From Erysipelothrix aquatica (GTDB taxonomy: Bacteria > Bacillota_I > Bacilli_A > Erysipelotrichales > Erysipelotrichaceae): a stretch of 40,955 nucleotides of DNA. The position numbers were made by a program, and so were the translations under genes. Below the pieces are notes generated by a model. The model had not been told where the DNA came from, ran no database searches, and saw only the letters and a list, made by a program, of their open reading frames with translations. The stretch lies in NCBI RefSeq assembly GCF_009828775.2, contig NZ_WTSY02000020.1, forward strand, positions 1 through 40,955, given 5' to 3'. Of this stretch, positions 8,001 through 16,273 are shown piece after piece; the first letter of the stretch is position 1, and the number at the start of each line of letters is the position of its first letter.

Positions 8001-8711
8001 TTATTGCCTGAATGTATAACAAATAATTGCAGTTGCAATCGCAACGTTTAATGATTCAAAATTACTGGTTTCTATTTTTGTGGTACCATCACACTGTTCG
8101 AGAACTGCATCACTGACACCTTGTCCCTCTGATCCAACCACAAAAGCAATTGCATTATCGGTAATCGCTGACAGTGGCACTGTATTATCTCCCAAGTATG
8201 TCGCATATACAGATACAGATTCACCTTTCAAACGTGTGATTGCGTCTTCGAGTGACATTCTTATAACTGGCACATGGAAAATTGACCCTTGGGTTGATCG
8301 GACAACCTTATCATTGAATTCATCCACACTATCGATCGAAACGATGACTGCATCAAATCCAAAACTGTGTGCGGTGCGGATTATCGTGCCGAGATTTCCA
8401 GGGTCTTGAACCCCATCACATAGAATGAATCGTTTCCCTTTTTGTGGCCATCCATGCTGCGGTTTATCAACTTCAGTAAACAGTGTTGATCCAGATTGAG
8501 TCGTGGATAGTTTGTGTGCAATGACATCGGTAATTTCCACATCAAATCCTGATCCGATACCATAAGTTGTGTGATTAAGTCCAGATGCCTTCACTTCTTG
8601 GAGTAGGTGTTCTCCCTCGACAAGAAGTTTGCCGTTAGCATCACGATACTTTTTCTTTGATAATTTTAAGAGTGACTTGATGGTTTCGTTATTGACGGAT
8701 GTAATTTTCAT
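8001..8711 (-). CDS. TrmH/SpoU-family RNA 2'-O-methyltransferase
   Basis: A 236-residue SPOUT-class methyltransferase that would use S-adenosylmethionine to methylate a ribose in rRNA or tRNA. An N-terminal substrate-binding domain (residues 1-90, with LLVEGEHLLQEV) is followed by the knotted catalytic domain carrying all three SpoU motifs: motif 1 DPGNLGTIIRTAHSFG (about 102-117), motif 2 VVGSEGQGVSD (about 191-201) and motif 3 SNFESLNVAIATAI (about 216-229). The layout resembles Bacillus YsgA and the RlmB-like group; the target nucleotide is not predictable. It begins two bases after the ileS stop codon and so is translated from the same T-box-controlled message, ending at a strong terminator. 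Confidence 0.88.
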   Translation of the reverse strand: MKITSVNNETIKSLLKLSKKKYRDANGKLLVEGEHLLQEVKASGLNHTTYGIGSGFDVEITDVIAHKLSTTQSGSTLFTEVDKPQHGWPQKGKRFILCDGVQDPGNLGTIIRTAHSFGFDAVIVSIDSVDEFNDKVVRSTQGSIFHVPVIRMSLEDAITRLKGESVSVYATYLGDNTVPLSAITDNAIAFVVGSEGQGVSDAVLEQCDGTTKIETSNFESLNVAIATAIICYTFRQ

Positions 8712-8713
8712 AA

Positions 8714-11431
8714 TTAACTATGAAGGACGTGATCACAACGTTCACACAATCCTGCGTCGTTAATTGAGCTCACAACATTCCAGCATCGTTGGCAAGTTTG
8801 ACCATCGTATTTCGTAACTGTTACGTCAATTGCTTCACCTTCGACGGCGACAAGTGCTACATGTGACACAATGAACCATTGTGCTAAATGTTTACCAAGA
8901 ATAGACTCGACACGTTCTAATGTCGCGCTATTGACTGAGATTGTAACTGCAGCTTCCAATGATTTCCCAATTTCTTTATCCGCACGTTTGACTTCGAGCG
9001 CTTTAAATACTGTTTCGCGAACTCTAAAGAGATCTTGCATGTCCGCTTTTTCTTGTTCAGTAATGATTTCATCTTGGATGTCTGCAAATTTTGTGAGATG
9101 AATGCTTCCTTGCTCTGGTTTAAAGATTTGATACATTTCTTCTGTTGTATGAGGCAAGATTGGCGCAAGGAGTTTTAAGTATGTATCGAGTGTATGATAA
9201 ATGACAGTTTGAATTTCACGTCGTGCACGGTCATCTTCTTTCTCAATGTAAAGAATATCCTTTGTATAGTCTAAATAGTATGACGACATCGTATTAATTA
9301 GTGAGTTAAGTACTGCTGTCGTTACTTTTTGATAATCGAAACCTTCATATGCTTTACGGCCTTCGTTATTTACACGAATCGCTTCGTTCAAGACATAACG
9401 GTTCATTAACGATAAATCTTCAATTGCAATACCGTCAGTATCGATGTTGAAATTGTTCAAGTTACCGTGCATAAAGCGGAATGTGTTTCGAATCTTTCGG
9501 TATGACTCGCTCACTTGTTTTAGTAGGTCTTTTGACATCGTAATGTCTGAATGATAGTCAACACTTCCCACCCAAAGGCGTAAAATATCTGCACCCATTT
9601 CGGATGTGATTTCATTTGGACTGAGACCATTGGATTTTGATTTACTCATTTTTTCGCCAGAATCCAGTTTGATGAACCCATGGGTAATTACTGCTTTGTA
9701 AGGTGCAATGCCGTACAACGCTACAGAAATAATGAGTGATGAGTTAAACCATCCACGGAATTGGTCGGCTCCTTCAGCATATGCATCAACCGGAAGTGGT
9801 GTTTCGTTGTGATTTAATGCTGCTGTATGTGATGAGCCTGAGTCAAACCAAACATCCATGATATCTTTTTCTTTTGTAAAGGTTCCATTTGGAGAATTCG
9901 GATGTGTATAACCAACAGGCAACAGTTCAGCAGCCTCTTTCTCAAACCAAATATTTGAACCATGTTCTTCAAAGAGTGTCGCAACATGTTCAAAGACTTC
10001 TGCATCTATGATTGGTGTCTCGTCTTCTGCGTAGAAGATTGGAATTGGAACACCCCACGCACGTTGACGTGAAATTGTCCAGTCGCCACGATCTGCAATC
10101 ATATTATGCATCCGTTTTTCGCCCCATTTTGGATACCACTCAACATTAGCAATTTCGTCAAGAATTTGTTGACGAATTCCATCAATCGATGCAAACCATT
10201 GCGTTGTAGCACGGTAAATAATTGGAAGCTTCGTTCTCCAGTCGTGTGCATAGCTGTGGGTAATCCAGCCCATTTTTAAGAGTGCTCCCTCTTCTTCTAA
10301 ACGTAGTGTAACGGCTTTGTTCGCTTTTTCAAAGAACATGCCTGCAAACTCACCTGTTTTTTCATTGAGGTGACCCTGTGCATCTACAGGTCCAATCGGT
10401 TTAATGTTATACTTCGCAGCAACATCAAAGTCTTCTACCCCGTGGTCAGGAGCTGTATGAACACAACCTGTACCAGCTTCATCAGTTACGTGATCACCAT
10501 TTAATACAGGTGAAATGCGTTCGTAAAGTGGGTGTTTATACGTAACATATTCAATATCTGACCCCAAGAATGTTGTCAAAATCTCATAGTTTTCAATTTC
10601 TAATTCTTTCATTACGGATTCAATGCGCGATTGCATCATCACAAGAACCCCTTTATCAGTTTTTACACGTGCATAAGTCATCACTGGATTAACTGAAATT
10701 GCAAGGTTTGCCGGGATAGTCCATGGTGTTGTCGTCCAAATGACCAGTTTATCATTTTCTTCTACGACACCTTTTCCATCAACAACATCAAACGCAATAT
10801 AAATTGCTGGATCTCGTCGATCTTGATACTCAATTTCAGCCTCTGCGAGTGCCGTCTCACTGGATGGTGACCAATAAACAGGTTTTAATCCTTTATAAAT
10901 CATACCTTTGAGTGCCATTTGCGCAAAGACGCGAATTTGTTGTGCTTCGTAATCTTTATTGAGTGTAATGTAAGGATTTTTGTAATCACCAATTTTACCA
11001 AGTGATTTGAAATCTTTCATTTGGATTGCAACTTGTTCACGTGCATATTTCTCACAAAGCGCTCTAAATTCATGTAACGGCATTGATTTACGATCTACAC
11101 CTAACTTTTGAATTGCATTTTCAATCGGTAATCCATGTGTATCCCAGCCTGGTCTAAAGGGTGTTTTAAATCCTGCCATGAATTTTGTGCGGACGATAAA
11201 GTCTTTTTGAATGCTATTTAACGCATGACCAATATGAATGTTTCCATTAGCATATGGAGGACCATCATGTAATACAAAGAGTGGTGCACCTTCTGCTTCT
11301 CTGGTTGTTTGCATTGCTTCATAGAGATTTTCTTCATCCCATTTTGCTTGAATGAGTGGTTCTTTCTTACTGAGATTCCCTCTCATTTCAAATTCTGTTT
11401 TCGGTAACAATAGTGTATCTTTGTATTCCAT
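8714..11431 (-). CDS. ileS: Isoleucyl-tRNA synthetase
   Basis: A 905-residue class I aminoacyl-tRNA synthetase attaching isoleucine to tRNA-Ile. HIGH is at residues 66-69 (NGNIHIGHA), KMSKS at about 594-598 (GEKMSKSKS), the editing (CP1) domain lies between them with WTTTPWTIPANLAI, and the C-terminus carries a zinc knuckle CQRCW...CERC (about 886-899), as in the bacterial mupirocin-sensitive type. Length is normal. A T-box leader immediately upstream controls it, with an isoleucine specifier. Downstream the SpoU gene is two bases away. The position after divIVA matches the conserved ylm-divIVA-ileS order of Firmicutes. Confidence 0.97.
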   Translation of the reverse strand: MEYKDTLLLPKTEFEMRGNLSKKEPLIQAKWDEENLYEAMQTTREAEGAPLFVLHDGPPYANGNIHIGHALNSIQKDFIVRTKFMAGFKTPFRPGWDTHGLPIENAIQKLGVDRKSMPLHEFRALCEKYAREQVAIQMKDFKSLGKIGDYKNPYITLNKDYEAQQIRVFAQMALKGMIYKGLKPVYWSPSSETALAEAEIEYQDRRDPAIYIAFDVVDGKGVVEENDKLVIWTTTPWTIPANLAISVNPVMTYARVKTDKGVLVMMQSRIESVMKELEIENYEILTTFLGSDIEYVTYKHPLYERISPVLNGDHVTDEAGTGCVHTAPDHGVEDFDVAAKYNIKPIGPVDAQGHLNEKTGEFAGMFFEKANKAVTLRLEEEGALLKMGWITHSYAHDWRTKLPIIYRATTQWFASIDGIRQQILDEIANVEWYPKWGEKRMHNMIADRGDWTISRQRAWGVPIPIFYAEDETPIIDAEVFEHVATLFEEHGSNIWFEKEAAELLPVGYTHPNSPNGTFTKEKDIMDVWFDSGSSHTAALNHNETPLPVDAYAEGADQFRGWFNSSLIISVALYGIAPYKAVITHGFIKLDSGEKMSKSKSNGLSPNEITSEMGADILRLWVGSVDYHSDITMSKDLLKQVSESYRKIRNTFRFMHGNLNNFNIDTDGIAIEDLSLMNRYVLNEAIRVNNEGRKAYEGFDYQKVTTAVLNSLINTMSSYYLDYTKDILYIEKEDDRARREIQTVIYHTLDTYLKLLAPILPHTTEEMYQIFKPEQGSIHLTKFADIQDEIITEQEKADMQDLFRVRETVFKALEVKRADKEIGKSLEAAVTISVNSATLERVESILGKHLAQWFIVSHVALVAVEGEAIDVTVTKYDGQTCQRCWNVVSSINDAGLCERCDHVLHS

Positions 11432-11447
11432 AATTTCCTCCTATATA

Positions 11448-11478
11448 CAAAAAAAGACGTCCTTAGATAAGGACGTCT
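11448..11478 (-). terminator. T-box terminator of ileS
   Basis: Stem AAGACGTCCT/AGGACGTCTT (in 11453-11478) with a T7 tail on the minus strand, the expression platform of the ileS T-box; the 5' side of this stem competes with the T-box antiterminator. Confidence 0.88.
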
Positions 11479-11640
11479 TCGACGCGGTACCACCTTAATT
11501 CACAATTAGAAATTGTGCACTCAAATGCGGTAACGCCGCCGACGTGTTTCTTACTTTATTCATAGAGTGTTCAGAAACAAGCTCACAAGTGATAAACCCA
11601 TAAGGCCCTCTTCGTTCTCACCAACCACGAAGTCTCTGCA
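11448..11640 (-). promoter_or_regulatory. T-box leader controlling ileS
   Basis: On the minus strand the leader has the conserved T-box sequence AAGGTGGTACCGCG (11482-11495) followed by a terminator hairpin (11453-11478) and T run. In the upstream stem I region, ATC at 11591-11593 aligns with the GTC of the valS T-box by the shared downstream TGTGAG, so it is the likely isoleucine specifier codon. Uncharged tRNA-Ile would favour the antiterminator and ileS expression. The 5' boundary is approximate. Confidence 0.93.
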
Positions 11641-11648
11641 AGGGGTGC

Positions 11649-12128
11649 TTATTGATTATTGTCTTGGTCATCGCCAATTATTAATGAATAAGGCGCTTCG
11701 GGAAGTTCAAGTCCTTCAATCGCTTCTTCTAGATTTTTTATTTTATCTTTCAATTCATCACGAAGCAAGTTCGATTCATTTGAAATTCGAGCAATCTCAA
11801 CTAGCACTTGACGCGATGTTGACATTGCTTCACGAACAATCATATCTGCATTTGAATAAGCATTTTCAATAATGTCATTTGCTTCACGAAGGGCAAGGCG
11901 TGACATTTCTTCTGACGCTCGTTCACGAACAGTGATTTCGCCAACAAGTTGTTGATACCTCTTTTTAATGAGGTCACGTTGTTCTTGGAGTGTATCAATC
12001 TGTTTCTTATAGATTTGTGTTTGTTTTTGCAACAAAACGCGTTCACGTTCTAGTTCCGAGATTGTTTGATCTACTTCAAAGCGATCGTATCCCTGTTTCA
12101 TAATGCGAAATGCATGATTGTTTGACAT
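11649..12128 (-). CDS. divIVA: DivIVA-domain cell-division/polarity protein
   Basis: A 159-residue coiled-coil protein with the DivIVA signature at the N-terminus (FRIMKQGYDRFEVDQTISEL, residues 7-26), followed by a long heptad-rich helix to about residue 140. DivIVA proteins bind curved membrane at septa and poles and organise division or wall synthesis. Placement between sepF and ileS is the standard one, supporting DivIVA itself rather than the related GpsB. It begins five bases after the sepF stop, with no strong ribosome site of its own, so translation may be coupled. The protein ends in an acidic tail (GDDQDNN). Confidence 0.88.
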   Translation of the reverse strand: MSNNHAFRIMKQGYDRFEVDQTISELERERVLLQKQTQIYKKQIDTLQEQRDLIKKRYQQLVGEITVRERASEEMSRLALREANDIIENAYSNADMIVREAMSTSRQVLVEIARISNESNLLRDELKDKIKNLEEAIEGLELPEAPYSLIIGDDQDNNQ

Positions 12129-12133
12129 AGTGT

Positions 12134-12538
12134 CTAAGAATCGAATTCTTCAAGGTTCATACTGATTTCACCCTGTACACCAATTGTTTTAGGAGTACAT
12201 AGAATTACATTATGACCTATTTTTTGAATTGATCCATCAAGTGCAAAGACGACACCTGTTAAAAAGTCAATCGTACGCTGTGCGTAATCACGTTGTAAAC
12301 GGTGTAAGTTAACAACAGCAGCTCGTTTTTCTTTTAAGTAACGCGCTACTTCTTCAGACTCCTCAAAGGATCTTGGTTCGAATAGAACCATCTTTGTATC
12401 ACTTGGTAATTTTGTTCCATCGCTTGCGCGTGGTGCTTCATAATCGCTCAATGTTTCTACCTCATCATCTGAAAATTCTAGGTATTCGTCATCTTCTACT
12501 GGCGTTAGAATGTTTTTTAGTTTGTCTTTAAAGCTCAT
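12134..12538 (-). CDS. sepF: Cell division protein SepF
   Basis: A 134-residue protein: short amphipathic N-terminus (MSFKDKLKNIL, a likely membrane anchor), an acidic linker (residues 15-45) and a C-terminal SepF/DUF552 core (about 50-130) with the recognisable blocks VLFEPRSFEESEEVARYLKEKR, VVNLHRL and RTIDFLTGVVFALDG. SepF polymerises into arcs and tethers FtsZ to the membrane. The open frame starts with TTG at 12544, but GGAGG lies seven bases before the ATG at 12538, which is preferred. It heads a sepF-divIVA pair; the ylmG and ylmH genes usually found between these two are absent. Confidence 0.95.
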   Translation of the reverse strand: MSFKDKLKNILTPVEDDEYLEFSDDEVETLSDYEAPRASDGTKLPSDTKMVLFEPRSFEESEEVARYLKEKRAAVVNLHRLQRDYAQRTIDFLTGVVFALDGSIQKIGHNVILCTPKTIGVQGEISMNLEEFDS

Positions 12539-12559
12539 ATCCAAACCTCCATTTGTGTA

Positions 12560-12568
12560 ATTATAGCA
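12560..12568 (-). promoter_or_regulatory. sepF promoter (extended -10)
   Basis: Minus-strand TGCTATAAT (12560-12568): a perfect -10 with the extended TGn element. A weak -35 (TTAAGT) lies 16 nt upstream. Transcription would start about 15 nt before the ribosome site. Confidence 0.6.
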
Positions 12569-12598
12569 TTTTTTCTACTGAACTTAAAATAAATTTTG

Positions 12599-13141
12599 TT
12601 ATTCTACCTCAAGTAGACCATAGTCACCATCTAAACGCTTGTAAACAACAGCTACTTCATTGGTTTCATCATCAGTATAAATGAAGAATGTATGACCAAG
12701 CATTTCCATGTTTAAGATTGCATCGCTTAGGTCCATTTTTTCTGCAGCAATTGTTTTGGTTCTTACTAATTCTGCTTCTTCGTTTTGTTTTGTTTCTGCC
12801 TCTTGATCTTCGATCATTGAAATGAATGCTTGTGACAAGCCTTCACGGTTTTTCTTAGAAATACGTGTCTTATGACGACGAATTTGATCTTCTAATTTAT
12901 GGACTACTTTATCAAGTGCAGCATAGAAATCTTCGGTCATTACTTCTGCACGTAATGGTCCGATTTTTGAAGTAATAGTTACTTCAACTTTAACGCCTGT
13001 TGGGTATGTATTAACAACAACGTTTGCACGCCATGTATCGTCAATTTCGAAATACTTGTGTAAGAATTCCAATTTTTCCTCTACTGCTGTGTACATCGCC
13101 TCTGTAATGTCGACGTTTTTTCCATGAATACTGATTAACAT
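12599..13141 (-). CDS. hpf: Ribosome hibernation promoting factor, long form
   Basis: A 180-residue long-form HPF (YvyD type). The N-terminal domain (residues 1-100, starting MLISIHGKNVDITEAM and ending in KLEDQIRRHKTRI) binds the 30S decoding and mRNA-channel region; the C-terminal domain (about 122-180, KTIAAEKMDLSDAILNMEMLGHTFFIY...VVYKRLDGDYGLLE) dimerises and so joins two 70S ribosomes into inactive 100S particles in stationary phase. The acidic linker (about 105-120) is typical. GGGAGGG precedes the ATG. The gene lies 32 nt after the phospholipase-C-like gene; no terminator is visible between them. Confidence 0.96.
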   Translation of the reverse strand: MLISIHGKNVDITEAMYTAVEEKLEFLHKYFEIDDTWRANVVVNTYPTGVKVEVTITSKIGPLRAEVMTEDFYAALDKVVHKLEDQIRRHKTRISKKNREGLSQAFISMIEDQEAETKQNEEAELVRTKTIAAEKMDLSDAILNMEMLGHTFFIYTDDETNEVAVVYKRLDGDYGLLEVE

Positions 13142-13173
13142 AATAAAACCCTCCCTATTATAGTGTTATAGAT

Positions 13174-14151
13174 TTAATAAATACTATTGTAATACTTCAT
13201 TTCTTTACCTACAGGTCGCCCTGTATCATATTGGCAATCTCTGAGTATGTCATCAAATGTCACACTAGGATCTGCAAGTGCTTCGTTGAGTCGATCAACA
13301 AGGATTACACCTAGTTTAATCGAGTAATCGTACAAGTCGACGAAGCTTAGTCGCGATGTATCGTTAATATCCGTTGGATTTGACCAAACATCGTGTTTTA
13401 AATTAAGCACATCATGTTCTGAATCCAGTTCTCCATTCACCACATGGCTTGTAAGTGCCCAGGGTTCCAAGAACTTGTTTTCATATGCCCGGATGACAGG
13501 CGTCTTGATGTTACTTGGATCATATAAGAATCCAAGTGCCGTCTTGAAAGTCACAATTGATTCTTCTATGACTTGTGGACTCGTTTGAATATCAAACACA
13601 TTTGCCAATAACATTTGGTAAAATGATGCGATAACACGACGCTCCGTCGCATCAACATCCACAAATCGTGTCGCTTTCAATTTTTTCATGTCTCTTCGTT
13701 TTACGTAAGATACCATGAGGGCGTCAATCATTGACTCGTAACGGAAATGCCAGTATTTTGTTTCATTTGCAATTTCGCCACTACGATAAAACACAAATGG
13801 ATGTGCTAACGTATCCAGCGACCAATGCATAAAATGTCCCGAAAGATATGCAACTAGAATTGCACGTCGTTCTGGATCTTGGACTTGACGAACAAATGAT
13901 ACAGCTTCACGATAGAAGTCATTTATATGTTCGATATGAACCAAGTTTCCATACCCACCAACTTTTTTATTTAAAGCTTGATCTTGCCAAGGCAAGGCTT
14001 TGTAGTAAAAAAGAAGGTCAGGTCCGTTACTCCCAAGCAAGTAAGCTTTAGGATGTTTTGCGATTGCCTCTTGGACTTCTGACACCTCTAGTTTGTTGTA
14101 AACGTCGAGTGCCATCAATCCGTGTGTTATTACATTAGGTATGACGGCCAC
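13174..14151 (-). CDS. Zinc-dependent phospholipase C-family protein
   Basis: About 325 residues with the zinc-dependent phospholipase C/S1-P1 nuclease-like helical fold. Probable zinc ligands are visible in the usual order: His10 in VITHGLM, Asp in LGSNGPDLLFYY, the HIEHINDFY block, and YLSGHFMHWSLDTLAHPFVFY (about 103-123). No signal peptide is present, so it appears cytoplasmic; whether it acts on phospholipids is unproven, and many members of this family are uncharacterised. The coordinates use GTG at 14151, which overlaps its own Shine-Dalgarno sequence; an ATA at 14142 has the ideal spacing and would give MPNVITHG (see findings). The gene lies between ald and hpf on the same strand. Confidence 0.75.
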   Translation of the reverse strand: MAVIPNVITHGLMALDVYNKLEVSEVQEAIAKHPKAYLLGSNGPDLLFYYKALPWQDQALNKKVGGYGNLVHIEHINDFYREAVSFVRQVQDPERRAILVAYLSGHFMHWSLDTLAHPFVFYRSGEIANETKYWHFRYESMIDALMVSYVKRRDMKKLKATRFVDVDATERRVIASFYQMLLANVFDIQTSPQVIEESIVTFKTALGFLYDPSNIKTPVIRAYENKFLEPWALTSHVVNGELDSEHDVLNLKHDVWSNPTDINDTSRLSFVDLYDYSIKLGVILVDRLNEALADPSVTFDDILRDCQYDTGRPVGKEMKYYNSIY

Positions 14152-14188
14152 CTCCTTTAATCTATTGTACCAAAAATGCTTAAAGAGT

Positions 14189-15307
14189 TCATCCTTTTAA
14201 CGTATTTTTCATGTTGTTATATTCAAAATTTTGTGAACGTGCGACTGCAGCATTTGTAATGTGACCATCGTAAGCATTAAGACCATTAAATAGACCTTCA
14301 TTACTTTGGATTGCTTCCAAAGCACCACGATTAGCAATTTCTAAGCCGTATCGAATCGTCGCATTCCCCAATGCATGAGTGGATGTTTGTGGCACAGCAC
14401 CTGGCATGTTCGTAACACAGTAGTGCACAATGCCTGAGTCAATAAAAATTGGATTTTGATGTGTTGTCGGTTTGCTCGTTTCAAAACATCCCCCTTGATC
14501 GATTGCAACATCCACAAGAACTGTTCCTTTTTCCATCAGTTCTAGATGTTCACGGCGCACAAGTTTTGGAGCCTTATCGCCTGGAATCAATACACTACCA
14601 ATCACAATGTCAGCGCGTTTCAATTCTTCTTGAATATTATGTTCATCGCTAAAGATTGTATTGACACGGCCATTAAAGACATCCTCGATGTATGCTAGAC
14701 GATCAAGATTTGTATCCAAGATGCTTACAGATGCTCCGGTTCCAAGTGCTGTTTTACATGCACTCATACCGACAACACCAGCACCAATAATCACCACATG
14801 CCCGCCATGAACTCCCGGAACACCCGATAAAAGAATTCCTTTACCACCGTAGTGGCCTTCAAGGTATTTTGCTCCTTGTTGAATCGAGAGTCTTCCTGCA
14901 ACTTCTGACATAGGACGTAATAACGGCAAACGACCTTGCGAATCAGTAACTGTTTCATAAGCAAATGCTGTCACTTTACGGTCAACAAGTGCCTGTGTCA
15001 GTGGCGCATTATCTGCTAAATGAAGGTATGTGAACAGTATTTGTCCAGCACGCATCAATGGATATTCACTTTCAAGCGGTTCTTTAACTTTTATCATCAT
15101 ATCTACTTGTGCCCATACCGCTTCAGCGCTATCGACAACCGTAGCTCCAGCATCGCTGTATAGTGCATCAGGAAAACCACTTGCCTCACCCAATCCGGAT
15201 TCCACAATTACAGTATGCCCTGCATTCACATACTCAAATGCATGGGTCGGCATTAATCCCACTCGGTTCTCGGATTCTTTTATTTCTCGTACGCAACCTA
15301 CAATCAT
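14189..15307 (-). CDS. ald: Alanine dehydrogenase
   Basis: A 372-residue NAD-dependent alanine dehydrogenase, which interconverts L-alanine with pyruvate and ammonia. Residues match the Bacillus enzyme position for position: catalytic Lys75 (VKEP), His96 (TYLHLAD) and Asp270 (VAIDQGG), with the dinucleotide fold GAGVVG at 175-180 and the N-terminal MIVGCVREIKESENRVG. It overlaps the preceding HAD gene by four bases (ATGA), so translation is coupled. The next gene starts 37 nt downstream. It would supply pyruvate from alanine or alanine for wall synthesis. Confidence 0.97.
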   Translation of the reverse strand: MIVGCVREIKESENRVGLMPTHAFEYVNAGHTVIVESGLGEASGFPDALYSDAGATVVDSAEAVWAQVDMMIKVKEPLESEYPLMRAGQILFTYLHLADNAPLTQALVDRKVTAFAYETVTDSQGRLPLLRPMSEVAGRLSIQQGAKYLEGHYGGKGILLSGVPGVHGGHVVIIGAGVVGMSACKTALGTGASVSILDTNLDRLAYIEDVFNGRVNTIFSDEHNIQEELKRADIVIGSVLIPGDKAPKLVRREHLELMEKGTVLVDVAIDQGGCFETSKPTTHQNPIFIDSGIVHYCVTNMPGAVPQTSTHALGNATIRYGLEIANRGALEAIQSNEGLFNGLNAYDGHITNAAVARSQNFEYNNMKNTLKG

Positions 15308-16023
15308 ATTAAATCCTCCTTAATTTTTATGAGTAGTTCTTCTCGATTTCCACGCCACGTCACATGATCATCATGAACGTCAGATTGACGGTTAATTAAG
15401 TCATCCGTAATTAACCATGTTTCCATACCGAGTTTTGCAGCCATCATATCTTCTTGTACATCATTTCCAATCATGATGCAGTTTTTGGGTTCTAAGTCAC
15501 AAACACTCATAATTTCTTGATAATACATTGGATTAGGCTTGCAGAAATGATTCGATTCGAATCGTGTAATATAATCAAAGTCTTCAGGTTTAAATCCTGC
15601 CCATTCGATACGTTTATCAGTAGCTATCTTAGGGAATAAAGGATTTGTCGCTAAAATAACGGTATATCCTTTTTGTTTGGCATAATGGATTGCTTCAATC
15701 ATCGCCTGACTTGGTTTTGTTGCTTTTTGAATTTCCGAAAACGGACCGTTGTAATACTGATCCATTGTTTCCTTAATATATGCGGTTGCTGACGCGCCAA
15801 TCAATGCTTCAAAAGCTTCCCAAAAAGTTGTTTCATTGGTTCGATTTGGATCGGTGTTTTGAATCATTGCTGCGGTTGCTGCCCACAGACTTTTCGCTAA
15901 TTTTTCAGGTTCGATTGTATCCTTCGCAAAGTTTGTTAGCGTCCCAATATAGAGGCGTTCAAACTCTTTGTTATCTAAAGGTAATACTGTTCCATCTAAA
16001 TCAAATAATAGTGTCTTTTTCAT
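15304..16023 (-). CDS. HAD-family phosphatase
   Basis: A 239-residue cytoplasmic haloacid dehalogenase-type hydrolase. Motif I FDLDGTVLP (residues 7-15) has the nucleophile Asp, motif II is LATNP (around 119-123), the motif III Lys is in HFCKPNPMYY (around 155), and motif IV is MIGNDVQEDMMAA (around 181-193). A helical cap domain lies between motifs I and II. The substrate cannot be told from sequence; small phosphorylated metabolites are typical. It is the first gene of a pair with ald (four-base overlap) and is divergent from the mgtA unit. Confidence 0.88.
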   Translation of the reverse strand: MKKTLLFDLDGTVLPLDNKEFERLYIGTLTNFAKDTIEPEKLAKSLWAATAAMIQNTDPNRTNETTFWEAFEALIGASATAYIKETMDQYYNGPFSEIQKATKPSQAMIEAIHYAKQKGYTVILATNPLFPKIATDKRIEWAGFKPEDFDYITRFESNHFCKPNPMYYQEIMSVCDLEPKNCIMIGNDVQEDMMAAKLGMETWLITDDLINRQSDVHDDHVTWRGNREELLIKIKEDLI

Positions 16024-16046
16024 TATGCACCCCCTAGTACACTAAA

Positions 16047-16055
16047 AGTATATCA
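16047..16055 (-). promoter_or_regulatory. HAD-ald promoter (extended -10)
   Basis: Minus-strand TGATATACT (16047-16055) is an extended -10 about 20 nt before the GTG-rich leader and start codon; a good -35 is not evident. Confidence 0.45.
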
Positions 16056-16103
16056 TATTGTGTTATTTTTCTGTGAAGACTGTGTTCACAATCCGTCGTT
16101 TTA

Positions 16104-16132
16104 TTGCTAATAATCCTTAATTTTGTTATAGT
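16104..16132 (+). promoter_or_regulatory. Promoter of the mgtA leader unit
   Basis: -35 TTGCTA (16104-16109), 17-nt spacer, -10 TATAGT (16127-16132). The expected start near 16139 is about 17 nt before the leader ORF, giving a 5' region of about 140 nt before mgtA. Confidence 0.7.
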
Positions 16133-16155
16133 TTACATGAAAGTGAGGTGGCAAC

Positions 16156-16248
16156 ATGGAAGGTCAAAGTTGTAGTTCTAGTATATGTAGCACTTGTTCT
16201 TTAGACGATGATCCCTTGGGGCCTCCCTCGGGTTATTATCTATTTTAG
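16156..16248 (+). CDS. 30-codon leader peptide upstream of mgtA
   Basis: A short frame between the promoter and mgtA with a good ribosome site (GAGGTG, 16145-16150) five bases before ATG, ending TAG 32 nt before the mgtA start. The peptide begins MEGQSC, has three Cys in a CxxxxCxxC-like spacing (residues 6, 11, 14), then LDDDPLGPPSGYYLF at the C-terminus. The acidic-proline stretch resembles in character the enterobacterial MgtL leader, where Asp/Glu-Pro residues destabilise translating ribosomes at low magnesium. GCCTCCCTC within the Gly-Pro-Pro-Ser codons (16221-16229) can pair with the mgtA ribosome site. That it is translated and regulatory is inference; it is too short for ordinary gene calling. 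Confidence 0.6.
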   Translation: MEGQSCSSSICSTCSLDDDPLGPPSGYYLF

Positions 16249-16273
16249 TGCGCTTTTTCTGATGAAGGAGGGC
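16221..16273 (+). promoter_or_regulatory. Possible Shine-Dalgarno-sequestering hairpin before mgtA
   Basis: GCCTCCCTC (16221-16229) can pair with GAAGGAGGGC (16264-16273), which holds the mgtA ribosome site: about eight base pairs with one bulge and one mismatch, enclosing a loop of about 34 nt. The upstream strand lies inside the leader ORF, so a ribosome there would break the pairing. Confidence 0.5.
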
